DNA of 64,000 nucleotides from Brasenia schreberi (taxonomy: Eukaryota > Streptophyta > Magnoliopsida > Nymphaeales > Cabombaceae): the NCBI GenBank assembly GCA_036023115.1, contig JAYKKT010000091.1:34707501-34771500 (forward strand), read 5' to 3'. The notes under the pieces are model-generated. The model was given only the letters and a program-made list of their open reading frames with translations, was not told the origin of the DNA and did not search any database. A program made the translations under genes and the position numbers. This document shows, piece after piece, positions 11,916 through 23,582 of the stretch. The first letter of the stretch is position 1. The number at the start of each line of letters is the position of its first letter.

Positions 11916-12572
11916 TAGGTATCAGAGCCTTTCCTTTGTGATTTTGCTTCTTTTATTCTTGTTTCAACCATAAGAATATCTGCAAGGGTTTCTTCCTTGG
12001 TTGGGAATGGATTAATACAAAGCGTACTCCTTTGAATTATTCTCTTAGGCTTTAAAGGAATTGATAATTAAAGTCTTCGTTCAGCTCACACTATCTTGAA
12101 TCCAAGTATCGTGTATATTTCTTTTCGTAAGCTTGAAGCTGGTTCCATATGTTAAAAATTCGCTATAGTATTTATTCATTCCCCTTTTTCCCTTATGAAG
12201 AGATTATAGTCGATGTGTCTCGTACATAATCACTTACATTGTTAGTAAGGATCCACATAATGGTTTTGTGGCCTCCTTCATATTCTTCTTTTTGTTTCAA
12301 ATTACAATCTATGGATGGTTCTATTTTGTATAACCACTAATATAGCCTGATAACTTTTTAAAATATAGATAATTTTTTATATTTTGGATCCATGTCTTAT
12401 AGTTTTAACTAGTCAAACGAAACTTAAATTCCTCTTCTTCCATTAGGATCCTTAGGACGATACTTGAAACTTAATAGAGAGCAAAGCTTAGTGACTTCTT
12501 TTTCCGTGGATACTTTTTCTTATATGGTCCGCTTCCCAATGCAGTCCCAAAAGCGATTCAGCTTTGATATCA

Positions 12573-12960
12573 TGTAAGAATATCTGCATTTTCAGTGTCT
12601 TTGCAGTCGACAAATACGAATTAGCACATTAAGTGCTCACTTGAGGTCTATGACAACCCTCCCTTTGCATTAACAACCAATTAACCACTCAAATACATTA
12701 ACCAGCAGCAAATAGAAGACGATCTTTATTAAATAGCCAAATAAATCATACACAAATAGCTACACGAGTCTGGAATTAGAAGAGAGAATTGTAGGAGATT
12801 TTATAGAGATTAGAGGATAGTGGCCAACATCCATCGGCTAGAAAGATAGCCGTTTGGATGCTGGCCTGGCTGGCTTAACTGGCAGAACGGCTAGAAAAAA
12901 GGTTATCCATGGCGGTCCTGGCGCATGGCGATCTGTTGGGCCCTGTTTCTTAACAATGTC
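12573..12960 (-). repeat. LTR-like sequence, third copy
   Basis: It starts TGTAAGAATATCTGC and continues like 11178-11440, with ACAACCCTCCCTTTGCATTA and GGCCAACATCC. The preceding GCTTTGATATCA mirrors a tRNA-Met primer binding site, so this is a minus-strand 5' LTR whose internal region lies at lower coordinates (about 11930-12570). That internal stretch shows no retroelement proteins, as in a large LTR-derived non-autonomous element. Confidence 0.6.
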
Positions 12961-12997
<37 letters not shown>

Positions 12998-12998
12998 T
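12959..12998. repeat. (AT)n(TG)n microsatellite
   Basis: A run of AT repeats passes directly into a run of TG repeats at the end of the LTR-like region. Confidence 0.95.
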
Positions 12999-14595
12999 TT
13001 CATGCATGCATGTCCATTGTTGAGTTCCTTCGGGTAAGATGTTAGGTATCAACTTATAGAAGCTTAGCCTAAGCAGTCTGATTATTAACAAGGACACATT
13101 TAATTCTGTGATGTAGTTTGGAGATTACCTGCACAAACGTATTGCCATTTATATTTAGCTCAAACGCCATTCCCTAGCAGAGCATGAGAGAGGGAGCTGT
13201 ATGATGCAGTTGCAAGAAAAAAGTAACCGAGAACCGAGAGTATTCATTTTGATGCATTATCTCACCTCATGGCAATGGCCATGACTGCAAAAGCTCATAA
13301 GAGATAGCGAAAGGGCAACGTGTCTCATGGTAATGACCATGACTTCTGAAGCATGAAAAGAAACTAAAATGAAGGAAAATAAAACAGAAAAGAGCAACAT
13401 TCTATACGGCAAACCATATAATATGCATGATGCCGTCACCTAGACATGGTAGTTTGTACTTTGTTCAGTGTTGTAATTGCATCAGGCGTTGTATCACAGA
13501 GGATACTGATACATGTTTATCCTACCTACCATATCAAGGGATTCCAATGCAGATATATCATACCATATCATATGATATGGTATAATGCTCTATTACTTCA
13601 TTTAATGAAATAAAAATAGCAATCCAAGACTAAAACATATAAAAGCAATAATATTGTATGCTACGGTGCTGCAATGTTGGATCATATTTTCTGATATCTT
13701 AGGATACAGTATGTTCACACTGATAAATAGCAAATACTATATACAAGCACCTAAATTGTATCGATCTAAGCATCAATGTACCATACTATTAATATTTTAC
13801 CTGTACAATAAAGTACAAATGTTGGTCTCATGAACATGCAAGTGCAAATCAACAAAGAACGACACCATTCTCCGTTCATATGCATCCATCAACCAGGTCA
13901 ATAATATATCAAAGAAAGCCATATATCTAAGCATGCGCCGTCTATGAAACTACATATGCTGAACACAATGCTAGAAAGTTTTAAACAAGGAAAAAGTTCA
14001 ACAACTCCATGTGTTGAAAATCCTTGCTAGAGCGTTCTAATGACGGCCATAAGAGCTCTAACGCCATTGGAATTCTAATGTGAACTATACATCAACAGTG
14101 TGCGTCTCTTATAGATGTCTATTGGATAACATAGGATCATGAGTTGTCCTTTTCGTGGGCACTATGATGGGAGGATTTATCATTTTTCTCCTTAAACCTG
14201 TTCTAACTGATTTTTCATAATTATGAGAATCAACTTTTTTCCTGCTTCTCTTGGTCCAATGTTGTAAAGTCCATTTGTGGAACTATTGTAACTTTGTGCT
14301 GCCAAAGTTGCATGCACTTCTGATTGCTGGTATTCCCATGGCCTTTCCCGCTTCTCGTTGTCCAAATTTGTGTATTCTCCTTGTGGAACTTATTGCAACT
14401 CTTCGTACCTGGTAAAGATGCACAAACTTCTAATAGCCGGTAGTAATGCCGCCTTTCGTGCTTCATGTATTCTATGGAAAAGGACTTTGGTAGCTTGCTT
14501 TTACAGGATAATACATGAATATCGTTTGTGGCTCACCTTATAGTTTTTTCCTTTGTGAGGCAGTGGTTGATGTAATTACTTTTCTTTGGTTACAG
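12999..14595. other. Non-coding stretch, no gene seen
   Basis: No convincing exon was found here, including none for the earlier parts of p24-beta2. Between about 13490 and 13800 there are several short ATATCATACCATATCATATG-like palindromic stretches reminiscent of the hAT element at 5240, but no boundaries could be set. Confidence 0.5.
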
Positions 14596-14729
14596 TGAAT
14601 GAAGGAATGAGCAGAAGGGCAATCCACAAAGCTCTTTTCGAGTCTGCTGCTCTGATTGGTGCCAGTATGCTCCAAGTTTATCTCTTACGGCGACTTTTTG
14701 AACGAAAGCTTGGCACCTCTAGGGTTTAA
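14596..14729 (+). CDS. p24-beta2 (emp24/GOLD family) last exon, C-terminal tail
   Basis: The exon follows a good acceptor (TTTGGTTACAG, 14585-14595) and reads VNEGMSRRAIHKALFESAAL, then a hydrophobic segment with LQVYLLRRLF and the C-terminus ERKLGTSRV before the stop at 14727. This is the end of a plant p24-beta2 protein: the juxtamembrane region, the single transmembrane helix and the short cytosolic tail that binds COP coats. p24 proteins cycle between ER and Golgi and help to load cargo. The GOLD and coiled-coil exons are not found in the 14.6 kb upstream, which is filled with transposons. Either the last intron is very long or this is an orphaned exon. The exon itself has no damage. Confidence 0.72.
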
Positions 14730-16271
14730 TTCTCTGCTTGTGATGGTGGATTTATTGGTAACGTACATTCATTTAAGAGTTGGAGACTGAACAGGAGGAA
14801 GTCAAAATAGTTGGTACCATACTTTTGACAGATCAGATGGGTTGGCGCATTGCAACGATGTTCACATTTTTTTTTCCTTTTGTAACTTGGACTCGAAAGA
14901 TATTGGTGGGAGCTCTTGATTATTAACTGTATGATACTTGTTTCCTTGGCTGGTCTAAAACTGTCTTAAAATTCAGTACCTTCGGTAGCAAATTATAACC
15001 AGGAGGTATAGCCCATGGTTGATTCAGTATTTCTGGAACATGGTTCGTCCCATCACCCTACAAAACTTATTAGACTATTCATCTGACACTAAAAAGTTTT
15101 TTTAGTTCTGGCACTGCATGTTTGATTGTCCAAGTAACAAGTGCTGCTTTAATTTGTTGGACATCGCTTCAGTGAAATCTCTAATGGGATTTGATGGTAT
15201 TTGTCCAAGAATTTGAATTCAGTTTGGGTGCTCTCTGTCGGTTTATTATTTTCTGATACTTTGGTTTAGATGCTGCTCACTGCAAGGCTCACCCGTTCCT
15301 CATTAGCTCCGATAGGGGTTCGAACAACCGAGTAAAGGAGCAAGTATCGAACCTGACTGCCTGCGTAGCAGGTAGAATCTCCTTCCATTATGCAAATCTC
15401 CCTTGGCAGCTCAACCAAATGCTATACAGTTGAGCCGCGTTAGAAAGGTGGGGTGCTGAAGGTGGTGCATCAGCAGAGAATATGCAGCTGGAATCAAGAC
15501 CCAACTCAACCGGGTTTATTGTTGCAACCATCCCTTGTCGAATTACTTGAATAAATGTCGTCTGGATCTTAGTTGAATCAGAGTGTAACTCGATTCAAAG
15601 CGAAGTCTGTAGGAAATACTCTGGACACAATTGACTTGAATCTTTGTCCCATCTCTACATATTTTCTGATTTTGATTCTTTTCAAAATTCTCTTTTTATC
15701 CATTTTGGCCAATTCCTGGAATTCATGTGAGGAACAATATGAACTTCAAAACAGTTTCCACTAGAAAACGTGACTGTTTTGATACGCCTTTATCAATTAG
15801 GCTGGGATGATGGCGTTTGGGGTAATTTTGTTAAATCAAAGACCATGCTGAACAGTCGAAGGAACATACTCCAATTTTCTCAATGTTGTATTGCCATTTG
15901 AATGCATATAAATGATTCACTTTGATGAGAAAATATCGAAAACCTAATCCACATTCATTGGGGATAGGGCGTTCTTTTTCCCCTTTGAGTTTTGATTCAA
16001 ATGCATTATATGGCACAAGGGACTTGCCGGGGAAAGATTAGGTTTGCCATCGGGGAGAATATGAGCTAGAATCAACTGGTCATGGCAAGAAACAACAAAG
16101 CAGAAAGCCAAAAACTAGTCACTGATAGCGATATATTGCATTAGTACACAACAAATCTTCTGAATTTTCGCTTTGTAGCAAACCTTCTCGCTACATCCCC
16201 ATCTGTTAACTAGCAGAAACACCAGTCACATTGATGTTTTTCTTTACATTTTCCTGAGAAAACCAAGGGCT
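14730..16271. other. Intergenic, with a possible SINE
   Basis: The first 250 bases are probably 3' UTR of the p24 gene. At about 15290-15450 (minus strand) a tRNA-like arrangement occurs, with TGGTTGAGCTGCC as a possible A box and GGTTCGATACT as a B box, which suggests an old SINE. Nothing else is recognised. Confidence 0.4.
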
Positions 16272-17326
16272 CTAAACACGGCCCTCCAAAAGGCAATCTA
16301 GTGAGATACTACCACCTTTCAGAAGCCTTGCGACTTCCTTAGGTGGGTTCAGACCTAGTCGATCAGCGCGCTCCCACCGCTCATGTCTGCTCATTCCAAG
16401 GCATGATCCAAAGCACATGTCCAGATCAAACTAACTTAGAATCTCCTCATTTTCGTCAAATTCATCTGTAAATTAAGCCATATCTTAGAGACCACCATAA
16501 TTCAAGGCATCAGCCACAGTTCAATGCATCAGACAACCGAAGAAAGAAAGACACTAATACTTCTTAAGCATAGTATTGTATTCTCAGGGTTAAAAAAAGC
16601 GATTATAATAATACGAGGCAGCTTAATATAATAGTGATTTAGGGCAACGGAGAGATGCAGGGAAAAAATGTAGTTCACACAAGACAGCATCAGAAAGATT
16701 CAGTACATCAGCTTTGCCAACCTTTACCCTTTTGCTGGTACAAAGAACTTGTGTTACTACACTTATTTTGTGCGTCATGGCTAGTTTGAGAGAGTGAATG
16801 TAAACCCAGTTTGGCCAAAGAAAAAACACGGTTTTAAGCTAGCACTGAGCATGGTATTGGCTTTGAGCATTCCCACGAGCAATTAAATGCTGGAGTGATT
16901 CTACACACTCGGCCGCAATACATTTCAGTGAAAAATCGTAGCACAGAGTCAGCTTCTAGAAAATTAACCGTATAGATGTGATTTTCCATGTTCGAAAATA
17001 AGCATTCAAAAATCCAAGGCATTAAATTATGTTTTTGACATATAAATATGGCCTATCAACGATAGATTTTGGGCATTCCGATCACATGCTTTCAGCAGAG
17101 AACGTATGTAAGGGTGAAATTTCAGAAGACAAGGTCATCGCACTCAAGTATACGTATCATGCTTCATTCACAATTCCTTCTTTTGCCAAAATTTCCCCAA
17201 TACAAAGAATAGAGAAACCGTATGGGAGAAGCGAAAACCTCAATACGTTTTCTATTCCATGGGCAACGGCAAACATGAGAATTTGGAAATAATGTCGAAA
17301 CCGCTATAAATTCTCTGTGCGTGCGT

Positions 17327-17406
<80 letters not shown>

Positions 17407-17612
17407 TAACCTTTCAAGACAGGGGCTCCGGAAGAAGATGTGACCAAACACAGTGGCTATGGGGAAGGGGCGCCCAAACTGACTCCTCCTCTCTTATTAC
17501 TCTTCTTTGAAGCCGAAGGAGAAGAAGAAGAGGAAGCCTTTGTGATGGCGCTCCCGGCCTTCTTCTGTCTGTAGTAACCCTTGATGCCTCCAGCTCCACC
17601 CTTCGACGCCAT
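16272..17612 (-). pseudogene. POLD4: POLD4-like gene (DNA polymerase delta subunit 4), disrupted
   Basis: POLD4 is the small accessory subunit of replicative DNA polymerase delta. The first exon begins with the ATG at 17612-17610 and encodes MASKGGAGGIKGYYRQKK and a serine/lysine-rich stretch, which is the plant POLD4 N-terminus. If unspliced it meets a stop at 17459-17457; a weak donor GTCAGT lies just before. The C-terminal exon starts after an acceptor TTTACAG at 16466 and encodes EFDENEEILS, a stop (TAG, 16433-16431), then FDLDMCFGSCLGMSRHERWE, RADRLGLNPPKEV and a stop at 16274-16272. Plant POLD4 reads LRQFDMNM at the interrupted place, so the stop replaces a conserved glutamine. No middle exon was found. 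A diverged pseudogene is most likely; a sequencing error at one codon remains possible. Confidence 0.75.
17330..17404. repeat. (GA)n microsatellite
   Basis: About 37 uninterrupted GA units lie inside the POLD4-like gene, just downstream of its first exon. Confidence 0.97.
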
Positions 17613-19477
17613 CTCTCGCTCGCTCTCATTTGAAATTTCAAAACCCTTATTATAGCGGATGCGGTGGATGTCATGGGCTTGGATTCAAGTCAAATATCCG
17701 ATCCATCAAGTTCCTTCCAGTAGACGGTTGCGTTTCAATCTTCCTACCCCAGTAATGTCACCACTCTGTTCTTCAAAAACATTTCATTCTGCATTTATAC
17801 AAAAAGAAAAAACGCAGACCCCTTTATAGTATGGGATCAGGGTAAACCGGAACCGACCGGTTCTGGCTTTCCCAAAACCTGAATCTATAACCAAACCAGT
17901 CTAGAGATGGTTCCAGTTTCGGTCCCAAAAACTACTGGTTTTGAGGCAGTTTCAGTTTGAGTTTGGAACCTTTTAAAACTGATAAAATTTATTAATTTTT
18001 TTAAATATCATACCAAAAGTTTGAAACTGCCAGTTTCGGTTCCACAAAAGTTGGATCCAAAAACAAACCGAATGGTCTCATGTTCCGGTTCCAGTCCATT
18101 TCTGGACAGCATTGTTATGTGTGCGATTTTCTTATTTCTTTTTATTTAGCATTTTATAATATAATTTGTACGTATATCTTGTTGGAAGATACCCTTACAA
18201 ATGTCCTTGCTTGTAACTAAGAAAAGAAAAATCATTCAACTGCACCCAACGCGTTAGCTCATCTCCCACGGCTTTCCAACTTCCACACTGCTGGTGGTGA
18301 GTACAATTCTCAGAGCGTGCAATCTTGTGTGCTGACCTCTTCTTGTAAAACAAATATATTTTATTCAACAAGAAGAAAAGTTCCAATTATAAAAGAAAAT
18401 AGATGGGTTTCCTTCCATTTTACTGTCAAGAGGAAGTAAATATTAGGAAAACAAAGAATAATAAAAAATAGGCCGTCCTGACCCAGCACGATTTTCCTTG
18501 GCCCACAATCAAAGTGCCTGGCCGGGCAGAATTGATACACCATGTTATGGACAAGACCAGGGCTGATCACCTGGCGCGCCCCAAAGGCCCCAGTCTAGCC
18601 CTATCCAAAAGTTTTGGTGGGTGCATTGCATAGACTAAAAATATCAATTATGTAACGAAATCTCAGAGTTTTACGTAAACTGTTGGAAGTCTAATACAAT
18701 CTTCCTTCTTTATTCAAACTTTAATGAAGTCTTCCTTCCAGGTCCAAGCTTGAGACCAGCCATGGCGCAGTTATGTAACAAAAAAAAAATTACCAATTAA
18801 TAATCCAAATGCTGAAGCACATACGTGCATCAAACTGCTAATGTATTCTAATTTCACAACCAGCGTTGAATGCCATATAATATTCAACTACAAATACCAA
18901 ATTCCGTATTCAGTTACGGTGAGCCATGTCAACATTATACTGTATTCTTTGTCGCAATATTTTGCATTCCGTTAGTGATAGATATTGCTGAAACGTCCAG
19001 TTTGGAAACATAAGCATGGCAATAAGCTGTACAAATAAGTTTCGTTCTGTGGAGGTTTCCGGTGGCTGTTACGACGATTGACCCCTTTTTACTTAAACCA
19101 TGCAATCTAAAGACCAGCATCCTTTTCCTTGCAAAAATAAGAAAGCCCAAAGATTGCATAATACAAAAAATTTCTATATTACATGGTTTTGCTGCAATTT
19201 TTACCATACAAATATATACCGCCCTCTGATCTCCCCTTCCCTTTCCTGTCCTGTAAGGCCTGCGTCGTCACCAAGGTCACCTTTCCTTAGGCTGCTGTAG
19301 GAGCTATCATAATCCTCCGACTGCGAGCTGTCTATTGTTGTGAAAAACCCAGGCTCCTCGGGCCATCATGACAGTAATACATCCAGCTCCCATTGTGAGT
19401 GACCCTCCTAATCTAGGAAGAGAGTGTACTATTATCTACAAACTTTAAGTTGCCTACACATTAAAATTGACGGCGGG
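17613..19477. other. Intergenic, with transposon remnants
   Basis: At 17835-18115 there is a fold-back region with repeated AACCGGAACCG and GGTTCCGGTTCC-like motifs at both ends, suggesting a non-autonomous DNA transposon. At about 18650-18765 a degraded copy of the RTE LINE 5' UTR is visible (TTTTACGTAAACTGTTGGAA, compare 1822-1841). No gene is recognised. Confidence 0.5.
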
Positions 19478-22400
19478 TTAATGTTTAATTAGCATAGCCT
19501 CAAGTCTTTGCTTTCGAGCTGCAAGCTTTAATTTCTCCACAGCAACAAGCCCCACCTGTCGGACCCTCTCTCTTGACAACCCAATCCTGAAAAAAAAAAA
19601 CAAGTTCAGAAAAGTCGCAATAAAGTTGTGAAATTGAATGATAAGATATAGGTTATTCATCATTTTCAGCAGCTAACTGATGTAACGACAAAAGATGTGA
19701 GGCTTGGTAGTAATTACGATGGATATTTACTGTAAAAGTGTAGTTCGCGAGCAAGAATAAATGTATAGATCCAATGGGGTAATCAGGAAACATGTTCTTT
19801 AATCGCCATTTAGACGGTACAAATTACATAAAAGAATACCCATTGGCTGCATTCAGAGAGAAATACTCACTGTTTGCTAATATCCTCCCATGTATGACAA
19901 TCTCTATCCAATCCATAGTACAGACGTACTATATCCTGCTCCCTTTCTACAAGTGTTGCATTTATAAGCTTATTCACTTCATCCTGCAGCAGCTTGCATG
20001 GATCATTTTCAGCTAACAAACATAATTTAACACAAGCATAATATCATGAAACCTTTACAAGATGAACACTATCTCGGAGAGAACATATTAGAGATGAAAA
20101 GAATTATTTAATATTATTGTCATCTTTCATGCAAGTGGATCAGATCGATAGATTGACTGGCACAAGAAACATTGTTATTTTCGAATTCCACTGGAAAGTT
20201 ATAGTGGAAATGACAGCTTCATTGCGACATAGTGTCCAGACTAGTGGATATGCATCATTGTGACGAGAAAATTCTATGTGAAATTAGTCATTTGGAAGTT
20301 GAGAATCTAACATTGAACCATTGAGCCGATCATCCTCTGTAGACCAGTACCATTGCTGGGTTGAGATTACAAGTCGAGACACAATGAATACCGTTATAGC
20401 AACAACCATTTATAGATCATCCACACTACCAGTTATTAAAGAGGTTTGGTTTCTTTTGCATTTAAGTGCAAAGGAGTTTCTATTGTAACCCTATAGAGAA
20501 TAATAACAAACATCCTGACAAACAGGGAACTTGAGGTGATTACTTGATCATTCCCTATTCGCATAGTTTATATTCTCATACAATATTGTACAGTTAACAG
20601 TAGGATAACAATTTGACGAGTTTTGCAAAAGTTAGAGAAACCAGATCAATTTTCAACTCTAAAACATGGAATTCATAAAATTAAGCAAATGACATGCTTG
20701 TTTACCTTGAGTGACCATTCTTCCACCCCATGCCATGGGTTGTTCTGGAGGTTAGTATCTGCTATGTACTACAGGGAAAGATACTCTAATTAGAACATGC
20801 ACGGAGATAGGAATAATTACAATAACCCATCTGACTTACACTATGGTGAGTTTCTCCAGGAAGGCCATTCAATGATGGAAATGCATCCCTATCAAGTGAG
20901 AAGACCTTATTGATCGCCTGGAAAAATGTTTATTAAAGATCAAACAGACTGATACATTATGCTCATACAGGTGGGCATTATGAAGTCATGGTTGGTACCT
21001 CAGTAGCGTTTCTGACTTTTTTCGGTGACATGTTCAGTCTTTCGGCTATCATCTGGAACAGTTAAAAGGAATTATGAGGTTTGCCTTAACACACATCAAT
21101 AAAAAGCAATCTGGCCTGAAATTTTTCCTTCAGTGTTCCACACCTCAAAAGATATTGAATAGAAAGCAGATAGAAATGTGTTACCTAAACTAAGATGCAT
21201 CTGAGGTATGCTGATCGATGTTTATGTTAAAAAGTGCATCAACAAGAAAATGTTTTAGGGGGAAGAGAAATGGACAACTAAACATTTTTAACAACATTTT
21301 TGCAGCTTAAACCACATATCTCGAGTTACCTGCACAGAGGGTGTTATTCCCTTCTCCTTCAGTCTTGTCTTAGCATTCCGAATTAAGTTTAATCTTTCAT
21401 ACATATGAGTAGGCAATCTTAGAGTCCTTGAGTTTTCAATCATTGCTCTTGAAACTCCCTGAAAACATGAAGACAAGCAAACATGAGCCTCTGCAGTGTC
21501 CTTTCAAAATTTTGAGTCACATTATGTAAAACTTCTCATTTACTTATTACACGTGAGTCTTGTCCATACATCAGCAATTTTGAAAGTAACCAATTTCCAG
21601 CTATTGCTTATTTTCTTGATAGAAAGGCCAAATTACCTGACGTATCCACCAATAAACATATGTGGAAATCCTGAAACCCTTTGAGGAGTCAAATTTCTCA
21701 ATTCCACGAAGTAATCCAATCAAACCACCCTATACAGAGAAAGACAAAATCATTGAGACAACTGATCCCACATTAATACCTAAAAGCATTTCGCTGTATA
21801 AAAGAAATACTCACTGGAAAAATTCAGAAATGGATAAATTCTGTATGGGAAAAGCAATGGATGGAGGGAAAACCTGAATAAGGTCAGCCATTTCGGCCCC
21901 CATGTTGTCATACTTTTGTGCAATAGACATAACAAGACGAATATTACTCATTGTTAATCTGTCTCGTGCCAATGAACACTCAATCTTTTTTGAATTGAAC
22001 TCAGCACGAGATATTTTCAAGGAAGAAGCCATGTATTCATCAGAAGGTTCAAATCCCAATGTCTCTTTCAACCTGAAATAGCAACTGTCTGGATTTAATA
22101 AAGTCGTAACAGTGAAGTGGTACATATTACATTCCCAAGAAAGCTAAGCTTAAATACTTATGGTAAACTCAACAAGATGAGAAAACAATGAAGAAGTCAA
22201 ATGTACAACTAATGAAGATTGACTAAAAGGGAGAGATGCATAAGCTATTTTTCATGACAAGAAGATGCCACAAAAATTAAATTGCAAATATGATAAGGCA
22301 GCTGTCAAACCATCAATGCACTATGGTGCCCAGTGTTGAGCAGTCAACTATCAACATGTACAGAGGATGATCATGGTATAACAAAGATACTGACATATAT

Positions 22401-23582
22401 GTATAACCACATAAGGAAAGATTAGACCTGCAATGAGGTTAGTGGAGATAAACAATAAAAAAATAAGATCAGACCTGCAATGAGTTAGTAGAGACAAAGT
22501 TGGTATGATCGCAAAAAGATAAAATGAGAGAAACATGCTTAAGGTGGTTCAAACATTTGGCAAGACAGCCACATGAAGCCCCAGCGAGAAAGAGTAAGTC
22601 TAAGATTCTGAACACAAAGAACTTAACTTTTTCCCTGAGAGGTTTACACAGAACACAGAAGAAATAAAAGATGAGGAAACAGATAAATCAATTCCTAGGT
22701 TATATGAAATTACACTCAGTAAGAAGTTCATTTCATTTGCTTCCTTTTTCATAACCTTTACATCAGACTGTGGATGCTATTTCAGGAGAAACTGGTCAAA
22801 GAGAGTCGCAAAGTGACTACTTTACTTCCCCCATGAAGATGTTCAAATCTTCTTTTAAAATGTTTTAGTGCAAGTTTTTCTAAGAAAATGTTCATTCACC
22901 TCTCTCTGTGTTCTTCAAGAAGTATACCGGCCTTGATCTTCTCTGATAGGTACACGACTTCAGCATGGGTAAGCAAACCATCATTGGCTACACCTTTTGT
23001 GTGACCTTTTACATGGTTCTGAAGCAGTTCTGGGATGATATTAGGACCAGCCTGCCTCCGTTTATTTGTAGACACCATATTGAAAGCATGTTTTTGTGAC
23101 CTTTTCCTTAGGTGTGTCCTACGTTGCCGTGCTGATACACCCGAACTAATTACCTCTATCTTTTTGCAATTATCTCTTGGCATGGTCCTTGGTTGTCCAA
23201 ATGAAAGGCTCCATTGCTTTTCAAGCATAGACTTCCAAAGAAGTACTAGAACTTCCAATGTGGATTCAATATCTGGATCTGAGTCCTGTTCTAGGAAGTC
23301 CGAACTGTGAAAGCATGTCTCTGTAGTTGAATGAACAGATGGCATATCAGGATGTTCTTTAAGAGGCTTTATAGACTGTATATGCTGACAAGATGGGAAA
23401 CTAGAGCTGAAACCGGATGACTTTTTTGAAACAATGACATTCTTATGAACCAACGCATAAAATTGTGTGGACCCATGATGATCATGAGCAGGAACAAACT
23501 TGTCTGCTAGATCAACAGTGAAAAATGAAGAACTCATAAGCCTCTTCCCTGTGCTTAGCCCAATAACTGCTGATGTTGCCAT
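19478..23582 (-). CDS. SIG1: Chloroplast RNA polymerase sigma factor SIG1
   Basis: SIG1 is a nucleus-encoded sigma-70 factor that directs the plastid-encoded RNA polymerase to photosynthesis promoters. Nine exons with GT/AG borders join in frame: 23582-22900, 22072-21874, 21729-21637, 21458-21330, 21052-20999, 20917-20840, 20768-20706, 19983-19871 and 19586-19478 (1521 bases, 506 residues). The N-terminus [20 protein letters not shown] is SIG1-like and probably part of the plastid transit peptide. Region 2 spans exons 2-4, with [34 protein letters not shown] and [10 protein letters not shown] for core binding, melting and -10 recognition. Region 3 spans exons 4-7. Region 4.2 carries [19 protein letters not shown], the -35 helix-turn-helix. 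All domains are complete and undamaged, so the gene is probably functional. The first intron holds an old LINE fragment. Confidence 0.95.
22230..22610 (+). mobile_element. Old RTE LINE 3' fragment in SIG1 intron 1
   Basis: CATGACAAGAAGATGCCACA, CACTATGGTGCCCAGTGTTG and CATCAACATGTACA-like stretches follow the order of the LINE C-terminus at 10049-10350, with many changes and a partial internal duplication (GACCTGCAATGAG at 22427 and 22473). It lies antisense to SIG1. Confidence 0.7.

Noticed and set aside
17325..17510. Frames of alternating Arg-Glu or Ser-Leu
   Set aside because: These are translations of the (GA)n microsatellite.
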